From Spongisporangium articulatum (GTDB lineage Bacteria; Actinomycetota; Actinomycetes; Actinomycetales; Kineosporiaceae), in contig NZ_JBITLV010000008.1 of the NCBI RefSeq assembly GCF_044465595.1, positions 1 to 64,000 of the forward strand: DNA of 64,000 bases, written 5' to 3'. Under the pieces are notes generated by a model, which saw nothing but the letters and a program-made list of their open reading frames with translations, did not search any database and had not been told where the DNA came from. This document shows, piece after piece, positions 23,688 through 32,187 of this stretch. The position numbers and the translations under genes were made by a program. How positions within the stretch are numbered: the first letter of the stretch is position 1; each line of letters opens with the position of its first letter.

Positions 23688-24632
23688 ATGGGGCAGTTCT
23701 CTTCATACGATCTGCGACGGCAACTCGCCGGCCGCTTCATGACCGAGGCCGCGCGGGTCTACGACGATCTGCGTGACTCGGATCGCTGTGGAGCCGGACT
23801 CAAAGAAGAAGCCATCACGTCGAACTTCTTGATCGGCCTGAGCCGTCACGCCACACCGGCACTGTCGTTCCGTGCCTACTCACATACCGAGGAGAAGCTG
23901 ACCGGCGCCGACTGGGAGTGGTGGTTCGGCGACGGGCCCGGCACTCCCTATGTGGGCGTGCGCGTCCAGGCCAAGCGCTGGCGCACGACGGTCGCCGGAG
24001 GGTACGACTTCAGGTATCCGAACGATTCGTCTCGACCGCGGCAGGTGGACACCCTGATCAGCGCCGCGCGCGCGAGCACGCCTCCGCGGGCGGCGCTGTA
24101 CTGCCTCTACTCCGGCCCGCGGACGAAGTCCCTCCATTCTCACTGCTGCCAGCCGGTTCCCCCTCCGGAACCCGCCTTGGGTATCAGCGTCATCCCCGCC
24201 CTCGCCGCGCGCGCGATCGCCGACCGCCGTAGCGGGGTGAGCGCAGATGCCAATGACTACGCGGTCCCGCTTCACTGCCTCGTGCTCTGTGAGCCGTCGT
24301 GGGTCGGGTCGATGCATTCCGCGCCGGGCGCGGCGACCGAGCCCGTTCCCGACGACGTCCCGCTCAGTTGGTGGGTGAACTCAGCCCTGACCGGTCTCCA
24401 AAACTTGATCATCCAAGACGCGCACGTCGCCGCGGCCGACGAGACCTCCGTCGTGATGAATTGGCAGCAGGTACCTGACGGCGTTCAACGCCTCGTCCGG
24501 TTCGAGCAGGACGAGGTTCGCGCCGAGCCCGACGACCAACTGAAGACCTATCTGGACGATCAGCGCCTGCAGGGGCTGATCACCTTCAGCCTCCGCGCGT
24601 CGCCTGCCCCCGAGGAGCCTCGACAGGGTTGA
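23688..24632 (+). CDS. DUF6615-like protein, putative PD-(D/E)XK nuclease fold
   Basis: 314 residues; an ideal ribosome site (GGGGAGGAG) lies 6 bases before the ATG. The N-terminal half has the order expected of a restriction-like nuclease core: KEEAITSNFLIGLSRH (helix with Glu), GADWEWWFGD (Asp/Glu), then VGVRVQAKRWRT (Q-A-K, candidate catalytic Lys). Residues about 110-200 hold a Cys/His-bearing segment (YCLYSGPRTKSLHSHCCQ). The C-terminal third has no recognised domain. It is preceded by 217 bases that contain no gene. It resembles the DUF6615 family; whether it cuts DNA is not known. Neighbouring an HNH protein, it may be part of a small defence or accessory cluster, but there is no helicase, methylase or toxin partner nearby. 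Confidence 0.6.
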   Translation: MGQFSSYDLRRQLAGRFMTEAARVYDDLRDSDRCGAGLKEEAITSNFLIGLSRHATPALSFRAYSHTEEKLTGADWEWWFGDGPGTPYVGVRVQAKRWRTTVAGGYDFRYPNDSSRPRQVDTLISAARASTPPRAALYCLYSGPRTKSLHSHCCQPVPPPEPALGISVIPALAARAIADRRSGVSADANDYAVPLHCLVLCEPSWVGSMHSAPGAATEPVPDDVPLSWWVNSALTGLQNLIIQDAHVAAADETSVVMNWQQVPDGVQRLVRFEQDEVRAEPDDQLKTYLDDQRLQGLITFSLRASPAPEEPRQG

Positions 24633-24722
24633 GCTTCCAGCGACGCCTGCGCCTGGTGTTGCGAATCGCCATATTCACCGATATGCCTCCCCAACCGCCC
24701 ACGGGTGGAGCACAATCTCCGC

Positions 24723-26534
24723 ATGGCGGAGCCGAGCGCAGAACTCGAAGGACCAGGTCAAGACCTGGTCTTCGAGGAGCGCATCGGCTCGGGCGGCGCC
24801 GCCCAGGTGTACCGGGTGCGCGACCTGCGGCTGGGGCGCCTCTTCGCGCTGAAGGCCTACCGCCGCCCGGTGGAGGACCTGTCGGTCCGGGCCGCGTTCG
24901 AGCTGGAGACCCGGGTCGCGACGCAGCTGGGCACGCACCCGAACATCGCGACGGTCCTGGGCGCCGGCGTCTCCGAGGGGCGCCCGTGGCTGGCGACGGA
25001 ACTGGTCGAGGGCGGCCCGCTGTCCCGCCGGCTCAAGGGGGGCCCGCTGCCCTGGGCCGAGGCGCTGCGCCTGGCCATCACAACGGCCGAGACCCTGAGC
25101 TGGGCGCACAACCTCGACGCCCCCGTGCTGCACCGCGACGTGACCCCGGCGAACGTGCTGCTCGACAGCTTCGGCCGGCCGATCCTGACCGACTTCGGCG
25201 TCGCCGCGGCCGGCAACTCCCCCGGCCGGATCGCCGGGTACACGCCCTCCTACTCGGCGCCCGAGGTGCTGGCCCGCGGCCGCTACTCGGTCTCCTCCGA
25301 GATCTGGAGCGTCAGCGCGATCCTGCACCAGATGCTCACCGGTTCCACGCCTTTCCGGTACGACGGGCGCCGCGGCATCACCGCCTACGTGCAGCAGCAG
25401 AAGTCCCGCCTGCCCCGGCTCGGCGACGGCGTCCCCGAACCGCTGGCGGAACTGGTCCGCTCGGGCCTGCACCCCGACCCCGAGGCCCGGCCCACGTCGA
25501 TGCTGTCGCTGGCCCTGCGCCTGCGCACGGTCGAGGCCGAACTCGGGTTCACGCCGACGCCGCGCACGGCCGGGCCGATCGCGATCCCCACCGGCCCCGA
25601 GGCCCGGGCGATCCTCGCCGGCTTCGACCGCGCCGTCGTCCTGCCCGCCACCGACGACCCCGACTTCAGCGACCCGGCGGACGGCCCCGAAGAGGTGACG
25701 GCCGACGTCCGGCCCGAGTACTTCGACGACCCGGAACCCGAGGTGACGTTCGCGCCCGACGCGCTGGGCGGCGTCCCGGCCACCCCGGCCCGCGGCCTGC
25801 GGGCCGTGCGGCGGCGCAGCCGGCGTCCGGCCCCGCCCGTGGTCGCCGCGATCGCGACCGGCACGGCCGCCGTGGTCATCGGCCTCCTGCTGACGGTCAG
25901 CGGGTCGGTGAGCATCGTGGCCGGCGGCCCACGCAGCAAGGCCACGAAGGACAACGTCTCCCAGGCGCTGACGGTCGTCGACCCGCAGAAGCCGCAGGGC
26001 GGCACCGACGGCACCACCCCACCTCCCGGTGGGGAGACCGCGCCGCTGCCGCCGTGGGGGTCCGTGGTCGGAGACCGCCCCCTGGACCCGGCGAAGCCGG
26101 CCGACAGCACCGGGACGACGCCGGTCACCCCGGTCACGCCGGTCACCCCCGTCGTGCCCGGGGGGCCCGTAGTCCCGCCGGTCGTCGTCCCGCCCGTGAA
26201 CCCGCCCGTGAACCCGCCGGTCGTGGACCCGCCGCCGGACCCGGTCGTCGACCCGCCGGTGGTGAACCCGCCGGTCGTGGACCCGCCGGTCGTCGACCCG
26301 CCGGTCGTCGACCCGCCCGTCGTCGACCCGCCCGTCGTCGACCCGCCCGTCGTCGATCCGCCGGTCGTCGACCCGCCGGTCGTGGACCCGCCCGTCGTCG
26401 ACCCACCCGTCGTCGATCCGCCCGTGGTGGACCCGCCGGTGGTGAACCCGCCGGACCCGGCGCCCCAGCCGGACCCTCAGCCGGCGCCCGACCCGGACCC
26501 GACGCCCACGCCGACCCCGGACCCGGCTCCCTGA
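24723..26534 (+). CDS. Receptor Ser/Thr protein kinase with PPVVD-repeat stalk (STPK 4)
   Basis: About 603 residues from ATG 24723 (an in-frame GTG lies 18 bases earlier). The kinase domain has ERIGSGGAAQVYRVRD, Lys44 (FALKAYRR), VLHRDVTPANVLLD near 136-149 and LTDFGVAAAG; SAPEVLARGRY in the activation segment is the APE motif. The active site is complete. A membrane helix follows at about 372-400 (VVAAIATGTAAVVIGLLLTV). The extracellular part is not a globular sensor but a Pro-rich low-complexity stalk: TPV repeats, then about a dozen PPVVDP/PPVVNP units to the C-terminus. Such a rigid stalk may span the wall or bind it directly. Confidence 0.87.
   Translation: MAEPSAELEGPGQDLVFEERIGSGGAAQVYRVRDLRLGRLFALKAYRRPVEDLSVRAAFELETRVATQLGTHPNIATVLGAGVSEGRPWLATELVEGGPLSRRLKGGPLPWAEALRLAITTAETLSWAHNLDAPVLHRDVTPANVLLDSFGRPILTDFGVAAAGNSPGRIAGYTPSYSAPEVLARGRYSVSSEIWSVSAILHQMLTGSTPFRYDGRRGITAYVQQQKSRLPRLGDGVPEPLAELVRSGLHPDPEARPTSMLSLALRLRTVEAELGFTPTPRTAGPIAIPTGPEARAILAGFDRAVVLPATDDPDFSDPADGPEEVTADVRPEYFDDPEPEVTFAPDALGGVPATPARGLRAVRRRSRRPAPPVVAAIATGTAAVVIGLLLTVSGSVSIVAGGPRSKATKDNVSQALTVVDPQKPQGGTDGTTPPPGGETAPLPPWGSVVGDRPLDPAKPADSTGTTPVTPVTPVTPVVPGGPVVPPVVVPPVNPPVNPPVVDPPPDPVVDPPVVNPPVVDPPVVDPPVVDPPVVDPPVVDPPVVDPPVVDPPVVDPPVVDPPVVDPPVVDPPVVNPPDPAPQPDPQPAPDPDPTPTPTPDPAP
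26197..26454 (+). repeat. Tandem PPVVD-coding repeats
   Basis: Mostly 15-bp units of the type CCGGTCGTCGACCCG with synonymous third-base variation and a few Asn-coding variants, forming the extracellular tail of STPK 4. The pattern is prone to slippage and to assembly error, so the copy number should be treated with caution. Confidence 0.85.
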
Positions 26535-26541
26535 CGTCGCC

Positions 26542-26970
26542 TCAGAAGACGCGGGCGATCGCGGTCTGCACGCGGTCGGGCAGGTACTGCACGAGCTGAT
26601 CGCGCATGCCGATCGCCAGCCCGGCGCCCAGGCCGAGCAGAAGCGCCACGACGACCAGCGTCGTCCAGAAGACCGGCCCCCGACCAGACCGCTCGTCCGC
26701 GGGCGGGCGGGCCGCCAGTGCGACCGGGTAGGCCGGCGGGAAGTCGAGGGGATGGTCGACCGGCGGCTCGACCCGGAACTCGACCCGGGGCTCGACCCGG
26801 GGCTCGACCCGGGGCTCGACGCCTGGTTCGAGGCGCGGTCCGACCTGGCGCTCGGCCGGGCGCATGATCGAGCCCGTGGGCGGCCAGTTCGGGCCGATCC
26901 CGGCGCGCGGGGTGGCGATCTCGGACTCCGGGAGCAGGGTGCGCCGAGGCTCGTTCCCGTACTCGGCCAT
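26542..26970 (-). CDS. Small single-pass membrane protein with VEPR repeats
   Basis: About 142 residues from ATG 26968-26970. The N-terminal half is hydrophilic with perfect VEPR tetrapeptide repeats (GVEPRVEPRVEPRVEFRVEP) and a Pro-rich run. One membrane helix at about 100-122 (FWTTLVVVALLLGLGAGLAI) precedes an amphipathic tail (MRDQLVQYLPDRVQTAIARV). I do not recognise it. It ends 7 bases from the end of the convergent kinase gene, whose extracellular stalk is also a Pro/Val repeat. Confidence 0.6.
   Translation of the reverse strand: MAEYGNEPRRTLLPESEIATPRAGIGPNWPPTGSIMRPAERQVGPRLEPGVEPRVEPRVEPRVEFRVEPPVDHPLDFPPAYPVALAARPPADERSGRGPVFWTTLVVVALLLGLGAGLAIGMRDQLVQYLPDRVQTAIARVF
26767..26814 (-). 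repeat. Four 12-bp tandem repeats
   Basis: CTCGACCCGGGG repeated with a 12-base period (the first unit ends GAA). It encodes the VEPR repeats of the small membrane protein. Near-identical units point to recent expansion. Confidence 0.85.
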
Positions 26971-27167
26971 CCTTGGCGCCACCTTCCGTCCACCGAGCTC
27001 GGGTTCCGTCCAGCGAGCTCAGGGGCAGCATAAGAGGAAGTCAGCGGGTGCGGGGGAACGGCTTCGAGTGTCTGCATCGAACGACCTCCCCGATGGCACG
27101 CTCTGTGGCACGATGCCAACCGTGGGTGATCGTCGCCCGCTCGACCCATCGTGCTGACGGGAGCCCC

Positions 27168-28715
27168 GTGACCCTCGCCGAGTACCTCCGCGTGCTGCAC
27201 CGCCAGTGGTGGCTGGTGACGCTGCTGACTTGCGTGGCGCTCGGCGGAGCGGCGTTCTACACGTGGACCTCGACCCCGATCTACACCGCCAGTACCAAGA
27301 TGTTCGTGCAGGTCAGCAACACGGACAACGACATCGCCGCCCTGACCTCGGGCTCCACGTTCACGCAGCAGCGGGTGAAGTCGTACGTCGACATCATCAC
27401 CAGCGAGCTCGTGCTCGAGCAGGTCGCGACCCGGGCCGGGCTGCGGCTGACGACGAGCCAGCTGGCCGGCGAGATCACGGCGTCCTCGCCCCTGGACACC
27501 ACCCTGCTCGAGATCAGCGTGAACGACCCCGACCCGCGCCGGGCCGCGCTGATCGCCAACACCCTGTCCACCGTCTTCCCCGAGTTCGTCGAGCAGCTGG
27601 AGACGCCCAAGAACGGCGGCGTCTCCCCCGTGAAGGTGTCGCTGACCGACCCGGCCAAGGTGCCGACGACGCCGGTCTCGCCGCGCGTGCCGTTGAACCT
27701 CGCGCTGGGCCTGCTCGTCGGGTTGGGGCTCGGCGTCGGCGCGGCGGTGCTGCGCGACCAGACCAACACCTCGATCAGCGGCCCGGCCGACGTCGAACGG
27801 GTGACGGGCGCGGTGCCGCTGGGCGTCGTCCCCTTCGACCGGACGACGGCCCGCCAGCCGCTCGTCGACCCCGGCGACCAGACGGGCCGGGCGGAGGCGT
27901 TCCGCGCGCTGCGCACGAACCTGCAGTTCACGAACGTCGACGACCCGCCGCGCATCATCGTGGTCTCCTCGCCCCTGCCGTCGGACGGCAAGAGCACGAC
28001 CTCCTGCAACATCGCGCTGACCCTGGCGCTGAGCGGTGCGTCGGTCGCGCTGGTCGAGGGCGACCTGCGCCGGCCCACGCTCGAGCACTACCTCGGCATC
28101 AGCAACGGCGCCGGCCTGACCAACGTGCTGGCCGGGCAGTTCGACGTGCGCGACGTCCTGGTCGCCTACCGCGCCGAGGACCTGGCCGTGCTGCCCGCCG
28201 GCCCCACCCCGCCGAACCCGTCGGAGCTGCTCGGGTCGGAGACCATGGCCGCGCTGATGCAGATGCTGGGCGAGCACTTCGACTACGTGATCATCGACGC
28301 CCCGCCCCTGCTGCCGGTCACGGACGCCGCCGTCCTGTCCGCGGTCGCCGACGGCTGCGTCCTCGTGGCGCGGCACGGGAAGACGTCGCGCGAGGAACTG
28401 ACGCTGGCCAAATCGTCGCTGGAGGCCGTGAACGCGCGTCTGCTCGGCACGGTGCTGAACTTCGCGCCCCGCAAGGCTCGCCGCAACGGGTACGACTACG
28501 GGTACGGCGCCCCGGAGCGCCGGCCGACGCTGCGGCTGCCGCGGCCGAGGCTGGGCGGACGGACCCAGGTGGACGACGACCGCCGGGCGCCGCTCGGGGC
28601 CGCGCCTCAGCTCCCGGTCGGGTGGACGCGGCAGCAGCTGCCGAGTCAGAACTCGCTCGACCTGCGCGTGCTGCCGGACGACGCGTCCCAGCAGTCCCAG
28701 CACAACCGCCACTAG
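27168..28715 (+). CDS. Wzz-BY-kinase fusion, polysaccharide co-polymerase (copy 1)
   Basis: 515 residues from GTG 27168 (ACGGGAG 4 bases upstream). The N-terminal Wzz part (about 1-200) has two membrane helices: one at about 14-32 after YLRVLHRQWWLV, the second at about 175-198 after SPRVPLNLALGLLVGLGLGV. The C-terminal tyrosine autokinase domain has Walker A SSPLPSDGKSTT near 270, Walker A' VALVEGDLRRP, and Walker B DYVIIDAPPLLPVTDA. The tail RRNGYDYGYGAPERR has the closely spaced Tyr that are the usual autophosphorylation sites. It sets chain length in Wzy-dependent polymer synthesis through cycles of tyrosine phosphorylation. A small inverted repeat TGGCA-CGA-TGCCA (27106-27118) lies 50 bases before the start. 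A second, closely related copy is at 42462. Confidence 0.93.
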   Translation: MTLAEYLRVLHRQWWLVTLLTCVALGGAAFYTWTSTPIYTASTKMFVQVSNTDNDIAALTSGSTFTQQRVKSYVDIITSELVLEQVATRAGLRLTTSQLAGEITASSPLDTTLLEISVNDPDPRRAALIANTLSTVFPEFVEQLETPKNGGVSPVKVSLTDPAKVPTTPVSPRVPLNLALGLLVGLGLGVGAAVLRDQTNTSISGPADVERVTGAVPLGVVPFDRTTARQPLVDPGDQTGRAEAFRALRTNLQFTNVDDPPRIIVVSSPLPSDGKSTTSCNIALTLALSGASVALVEGDLRRPTLEHYLGISNGAGLTNVLAGQFDVRDVLVAYRAEDLAVLPAGPTPPNPSELLGSETMAALMQMLGEHFDYVIIDAPPLLPVTDAAVLSAVADGCVLVARHGKTSREELTLAKSSLEAVNARLLGTVLNFAPRKARRNGYDYGYGAPERRPTLRLPRPRLGGRTQVDDDRRAPLGAAPQLPVGWTRQQLPSQNSLDLRVLPDDASQQSQHNRH

Positions 28716-28717
28716 CC

Positions 28718-28789
28718 GCTCATGCTGTTGACATGCACAGTCTTACCGCCCAAACCGGCCGTCTAAGTGTGTATTTCGGCAGCATGAGC
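28718..28789. other. Long-loop inverted repeat between convergent genes
   Basis: GCTCATGCTG (28718-28727) and CAGCATGAGC (28780-28789) are perfect 10-base inverted arms, extendable to 14 pairs with two G-U pairs, around a 52-base loop. An overlapping alternative pairs AAACCGG (28752-28758) with CCGGTTT (28789-28795). It fills nearly all of the 78 bases between two converging genes, so a bidirectional termination structure or a small mobile-element remnant is possible. Confidence 0.45.
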
Positions 28790-28793
28790 CGGT

Positions 28794-30572
28794 TTAGGTG
28801 ACGGGGCCGACGTACGTGAGTCGGCCCTTGTGGCCCTGGTCGTCGGTGTACGTGACGCGGCGGGGTTCGCCGGTGCCGCCGCTGAGGGTGAAGGATTTCG
28901 GGCAGTCGGCCGTCGCGGCCTGGACGGCGAACTGGGCCTTCCCGCCGGACGTCGGGCCGACCGTGAACGGGACCGTGCAGCTGAGGGCGCCGGTGGCGCG
29001 GAAGGTGTGGCCGCCCGCGGCGCCGGCGACCGTGAGGAACAACGAGAAGTAGTCGCCCGGTGTCGTGATGACGCCGGCCCACTCGCCCTGCAGGCTCGTG
29101 GGTGCGACGCCGGAGCCCTGAGCCGTCGGCTGGTCACTCGGCTGGTCACTCGGTTGGCCGCTCGGCGTCGGGGTGGCCGAGGGCTTCGTTGCTTTGCGCA
29201 GGGGGGCGGGGGCGCCGGCGAGGACGGTGAAAGCCGTTGCGGGGAAACCGGACACGGTGGTTCCGAGGGTCGCGACGAACGCATCGCCGCCCGTGAAGGT
29301 GGCCGACGCGGCCTCGGCGGCGACCTTCAGAGGCTCACCCTCGACGCCGTCGGCCAGGCGCCACTGGCGGACGACGGCCTGCCCGGTGACCGTGGCGACG
29401 ACACGGTCACCGGCCACCGTGACCGTGCCGGCGCCGGTCACCGGCTGGAACCAGCGGACCTCACCGGTGAGGACCTCGAGCGCGAGCAGGCCGGCGGCCA
29501 GGCGCAGGACGAGGACGCCGCCGCCGGAGCCGACTACGAGCGGCGGGGCGTTCTCGAGTTTCAGGGCGGACTGGTTGCGCCAGCGGCGCTCCCCGGTGGC
29601 CGGGTCGAGGAGGGCGACGGCTCGGGACTCGTCGGTGACGACCAGGCCCTCGGGGATGCGGGCGGCGCTCAGTGAACCGGCGTCCGTGCGCCACAGCTCC
29701 TTGCCCTTGGTCGTCTCGAGCGTCACGAGGGTTGGTTTCGCGGGGGTGGTGAAATCGGTCTGCGTCGGCGTGAAGACGACGTGCACGTGCGCCTCGTCGG
29801 CGTACGACCACGTCGGGGTAGCCGTCCCGGGAGCCTTTCCGGACTCCTTCGCCTTCCCGGTCAGCCAGCGACGCCAGAGGACCTTCCCGCCGGCGGCCTC
29901 GACGGCCACGACGGTGGGGCCGCTGCCGACCGAGACGGCGCTCGTGGGAGTGACGAAGAGCTGTGGGACGGTGGTCAGCAGGGCCGGGTAGGTCAGCGTC
30001 CACACCGGGCGGCCGGCGCGGACGGCGCGGCGCGCCATCCCCGAGGGTGTGGTGCCCACGACGTCGGTGGCGCCGGGAACGGCGGCGAGGGTCGCCTCAC
30101 CCCCGGACGTACCGCGCCACAACGTCTTTCCGGTGACCAGGTCGAGGGCGACGGTCGACGTGGGGTCGGCGGTGAGGACCAGGACGTCGTCGGCCCGGGC
30201 CCCGACCTTCAGGTTGCCGCCCAGCCCGCTCGCCTGCCACAGCCGCGCCCCGCTGCGCCGGTCGAGAGCCCACACGGCGTCGTTGCCGACCACGTACACC
30301 GACTGCTCGTCGACGACCAGGGCACCGTGGCCCGCCAGGCCACCCGCCACCAGGCCCGGCAGCTGCGTCTGCCAGTTCGCGGCGCCCGACGCACCCGACG
30401 GGGTCGGCGAGGTCGCGGCGGGAGCCGGGCTCCCGTCGTCCGGCCGGAGCACGAACCACCCGCCGACGCCGGTGGCGGCGAGTCCCACCGCCCCGACGGC
30501 CCCGCCGATCAGGCGGCGACGGGTGAGCCCCGGGCGCGGCGCCACCTCGGGCTCGTCGGGTTCGTCCGGCAA
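28794..30572 (-). CDS. Exported PQQ-like beta-propeller protein
   Basis: 592 residues from TTG 30570-30572, supported by a GGGGGA ribosome site 4 bases away. A twin-arginine-like signal (LTRRRLIGGAVGAVGLAATG) lies at about residues 16-40, followed by a Pro/Ser linker. About seven blades of PQQ/WD40-like type follow, each with an xALDxxTGxxxW pattern (WALDRRSGARLW, VALDLVTGKTLW, VTLETTKGKELW, ALLDPATGERRW, LALEVLTGEVRW). After a repetitive PSDQPSDQP linker, a C-terminal beta domain of about 110 residues bears two Cys. No PQQ-dehydrogenase active site is evident, so a binding or scaffolding role outside the membrane is more likely than catalysis. Confidence 0.82.
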   Translation of the reverse strand: MPDEPDEPEVAPRPGLTRRRLIGGAVGAVGLAATGVGGWFVLRPDDGSPAPAATSPTPSGASGAANWQTQLPGLVAGGLAGHGALVVDEQSVYVVGNDAVWALDRRSGARLWQASGLGGNLKVGARADDVLVLTADPTSTVALDLVTGKTLWRGTSGGEATLAAVPGATDVVGTTPSGMARRAVRAGRPVWTLTYPALLTTVPQLFVTPTSAVSVGSGPTVVAVEAAGGKVLWRRWLTGKAKESGKAPGTATPTWSYADEAHVHVVFTPTQTDFTTPAKPTLVTLETTKGKELWRTDAGSLSAARIPEGLVVTDESRAVALLDPATGERRWRNQSALKLENAPPLVVGSGGGVLVLRLAAGLLALEVLTGEVRWFQPVTGAGTVTVAGDRVVATVTGQAVVRQWRLADGVEGEPLKVAAEAASATFTGGDAFVATLGTTVSGFPATAFTVLAGAPAPLRKATKPSATPTPSGQPSDQPSDQPTAQGSGVAPTSLQGEWAGVITTPGDYFSLFLTVAGAAGGHTFRATGALSCTVPFTVGPTSGGKAQFAVQAATADCPKSFTLSGGTGEPRRVTYTDDQGHKGRLTYVGPVT

Positions 30573-30621
30573 TTTGTCCCCCGTGGTCCGGAAACGGTGT
30601 GGTTAACCTACGCTCCACGAC

Positions 30622-31002
30622 ATGACGGGGTTGGATCTGGGGTTGGTACTCACCGAATGGGGCGTCGTGCTGACGCTCGCCGTGATCGTCGTCGGCCTGC
30701 TGCCGCGGGCCTTCGACCTGTACCGGACGGCGGTCGCCTCCGGTGAGGCCGCCGACCGCGAGCTCGCCGAGCGGTGGTGGGCCGGGCTGAGTTACCTGTC
30801 GGCCGGTTCGGTGCTGGGCACGTTGCTCATCGCGATCGTCGCGTTCCTGAGTCACGACGACCAGGTCGCGCAGCTACGTCCGAACTGGTGGGTGGGCGCC
30901 ACGGTCGTGGTCGGGGCTCCGCTCGTCCTGCACCTGGCGTTCCTGCTGGTCCTGGGCACGCTGCTGCCCAAGCTGCCGGTCACGACGGACGCCGCCGCGT
31001 AG
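30622..31002 (+). CDS. Small membrane protein, three helices
   Basis: 126 residues with hydrophobic segments at about 13-28 (WGVVLTLAVIVVGLL), 54-74 (LSYLSAGSVLGTLLIAIVAF) and 88-113 (WWVGATVVVGAPLVLHLAFL). I do not recognise it. It is divergent from the beta-propeller gene across 49 bases. Its last 129 bases overlap, antisense, the tail of the flippase gene; one of the two C-termini may therefore be non-functional sequence, but neither frame contains an earlier stop. Confidence 0.6.
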   Translation: MTGLDLGLVLTEWGVVLTLAVIVVGLLPRAFDLYRTAVASGEAADRELAERWWAGLSYLSAGSVLGTLLIAIVAFLSHDDQVAQLRPNWWVGATVVVGAPLVLHLAFLLVLGTLLPKLPVTTDAAA

Positions 31003-32187
31003 GCCCGCGACCAGCATCCACGTCGTGAGGGTGATGTCGACGAGCGCCACGGCCGCCAGGGCACCGGTCGCCCCGAAGGCCACGGCCAGCCCGAGCAGCA
31101 GCGGCACCCCGAGGACGGCCGACAGCACGTAGCCCGTGTACACGGCCGATTCGCGCCCCTGCGGGACGAGCAGGGTGAGCACCAGGCCGCGGTTGAGGAA
31201 GGCCGCCGCGAACAGGACCGAGGCGACGAACTGCTGGGCCGTCGTCCAGGTGGCCTCGCCCGCGTAGAGCAGGTGGATGACGAGCGGGAAGGCGAAGTAC
31301 GCGACCGGGAGGGCGAGCAGCGCGAGCCCGGCGCCGACGGCCGTGACCCGGCGCGCCCGGGCGGTGACCGCGGCCGGGCCGCCGGAACTGATCCAGCCGG
31401 CGACGGCCTGCGGCAGCGCGAACAGGCCGTTGAGCCCGATGACGATGATCCGGTCGAACACGGCGTACACGGCGACGGCGCCGGGGGCCACGAGCGCCAC
31501 CAACCCGGCCGTGCCGAGGTAGTACATGCCGTACACGGTGCGCGCGACGGTGCCGAAACCCTGTGCGGCGAGCGTGGTCCGCAGCAGCGCACGGGTCGGG
31601 CGCAGGGGCGGTTCGCGGCCGGCGATGGTGCGGTGGTTCAGCCCGATCGAGATGACCCAGCTGGCCACGGTGACCCAGCCGAACACCCACAGGTCGGCCC
31701 CGGCGAACAGCAGCCCGGCGATCGCGACGGAACACGCCAGCCGGAGCACCGACTCGTTGATCACGAGACCGCGCACCGAGGAGACGCCGACGAAGTACCA
31801 GGCGCACGTGAACCCGTTGAGCGTGATGCCGAGCGCCGTGGCCCCCGCGTTCACCGGGTGCGCGGGGCTCACCAGCCAGGCGGCCAGGAAGGCCAGGGGC
31901 CCGACGACGGCGAAGGCCACGGCCCGGGTGACGAAGGACTCCTGGTAGATGTGACGGCGGCGGCCCGGGTCGGGCTCGGAGGCGATCAGGTGCGCACCGA
32001 TGGTGGGCCAGCTGAGCGCCATCACCACCGACGCCGCACCGCCGACGGACTGCCCGACGGCCACCGAACTCCAGCCGCCGGCACCGAATTTCGCGGCCAC
32101 GAGCGGGGTGACGAGCAGGGGCGACAGGATCGAGAGGGCCGGGACGGCGGCGAAACCGAGAACCCGGCGGGCCAGGTCGGCGATCAC
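30874..32187 (-). CDS. Wzx-like polysaccharide flippase (copy 1)
   Basis: Up to 437 residues and about 12 membrane helices, in the MOP/Wzx pattern: VPALSILSPLLVTPLVAAKF at the N-terminus, paired helices throughout, and a cytoplasmic RRR motif at RPTRALLRTTLAAQGFG. It flips the lipid-linked repeat unit across the membrane. The GTG start overlaps the upstream glycosyltransferase stop (GTGA). The last 40 or so residues (Gln/Arg/Asp-rich, after GVRRDRQ) are antisense to the small membrane protein gene and look unlike a flippase, so the functional protein may effectively end near residue 400. Confidence 0.85.
   Translation of the reverse strand: MIADLARRVLGFAAVPALSILSPLLVTPLVAAKFGAGGWSSVAVGQSVGGAASVVMALSWPTIGAHLIASEPDPGRRRHIYQESFVTRAVAFAVVGPLAFLAAWLVSPAHPVNAGATALGITLNGFTCAWYFVGVSSVRGLVINESVLRLACSVAIAGLLFAGADLWVFGWVTVASWVISIGLNHRTIAGREPPLRPTRALLRTTLAAQGFGTVARTVYGMYYLGTAGLVALVAPGAVAVYAVFDRIIVIGLNGLFALPQAVAGWISSGGPAAVTARARRVTAVGAGLALLALPVAYFAFPLVIHLLYAGEATWTTAQQFVASVLFAAAFLNRGLVLTLLVPQGRESAVYTGYVLSAVLGVPLLLGLAVAFGATGALAAVALVDITLTTWMLVAGLRGGVRRDRQLGQQRAQDQQERQVQDERSPDHDRGAHPPVRT

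Noticed and set aside
22253..24632. DUF222-HNH plus DUF6615-like genes as a restriction-modification or known defence system
   Set aside because: There is no methyltransferase, helicase or toxin-antitoxin partner, the genes are divergent with 217 bases between them, and DUF222-HNH proteins occur in many copies without defence context.
26542..26970. The VEPR/PPVVD repeat tracts as a single mobile repeat element
   Set aside because: The units differ in length (12 versus 15 bp) and sequence, and each keeps its own reading frame; they are independent coding repeats.
24675..28712. A 1345-codon open frame on the minus strand
   Set aside because: It runs antisense through a kinase, a small membrane protein and a BY-kinase with clear domains; its product is Arg/Gly/Asp-rich without any motif, as expected from a shadow of very GC-rich coding sequence.
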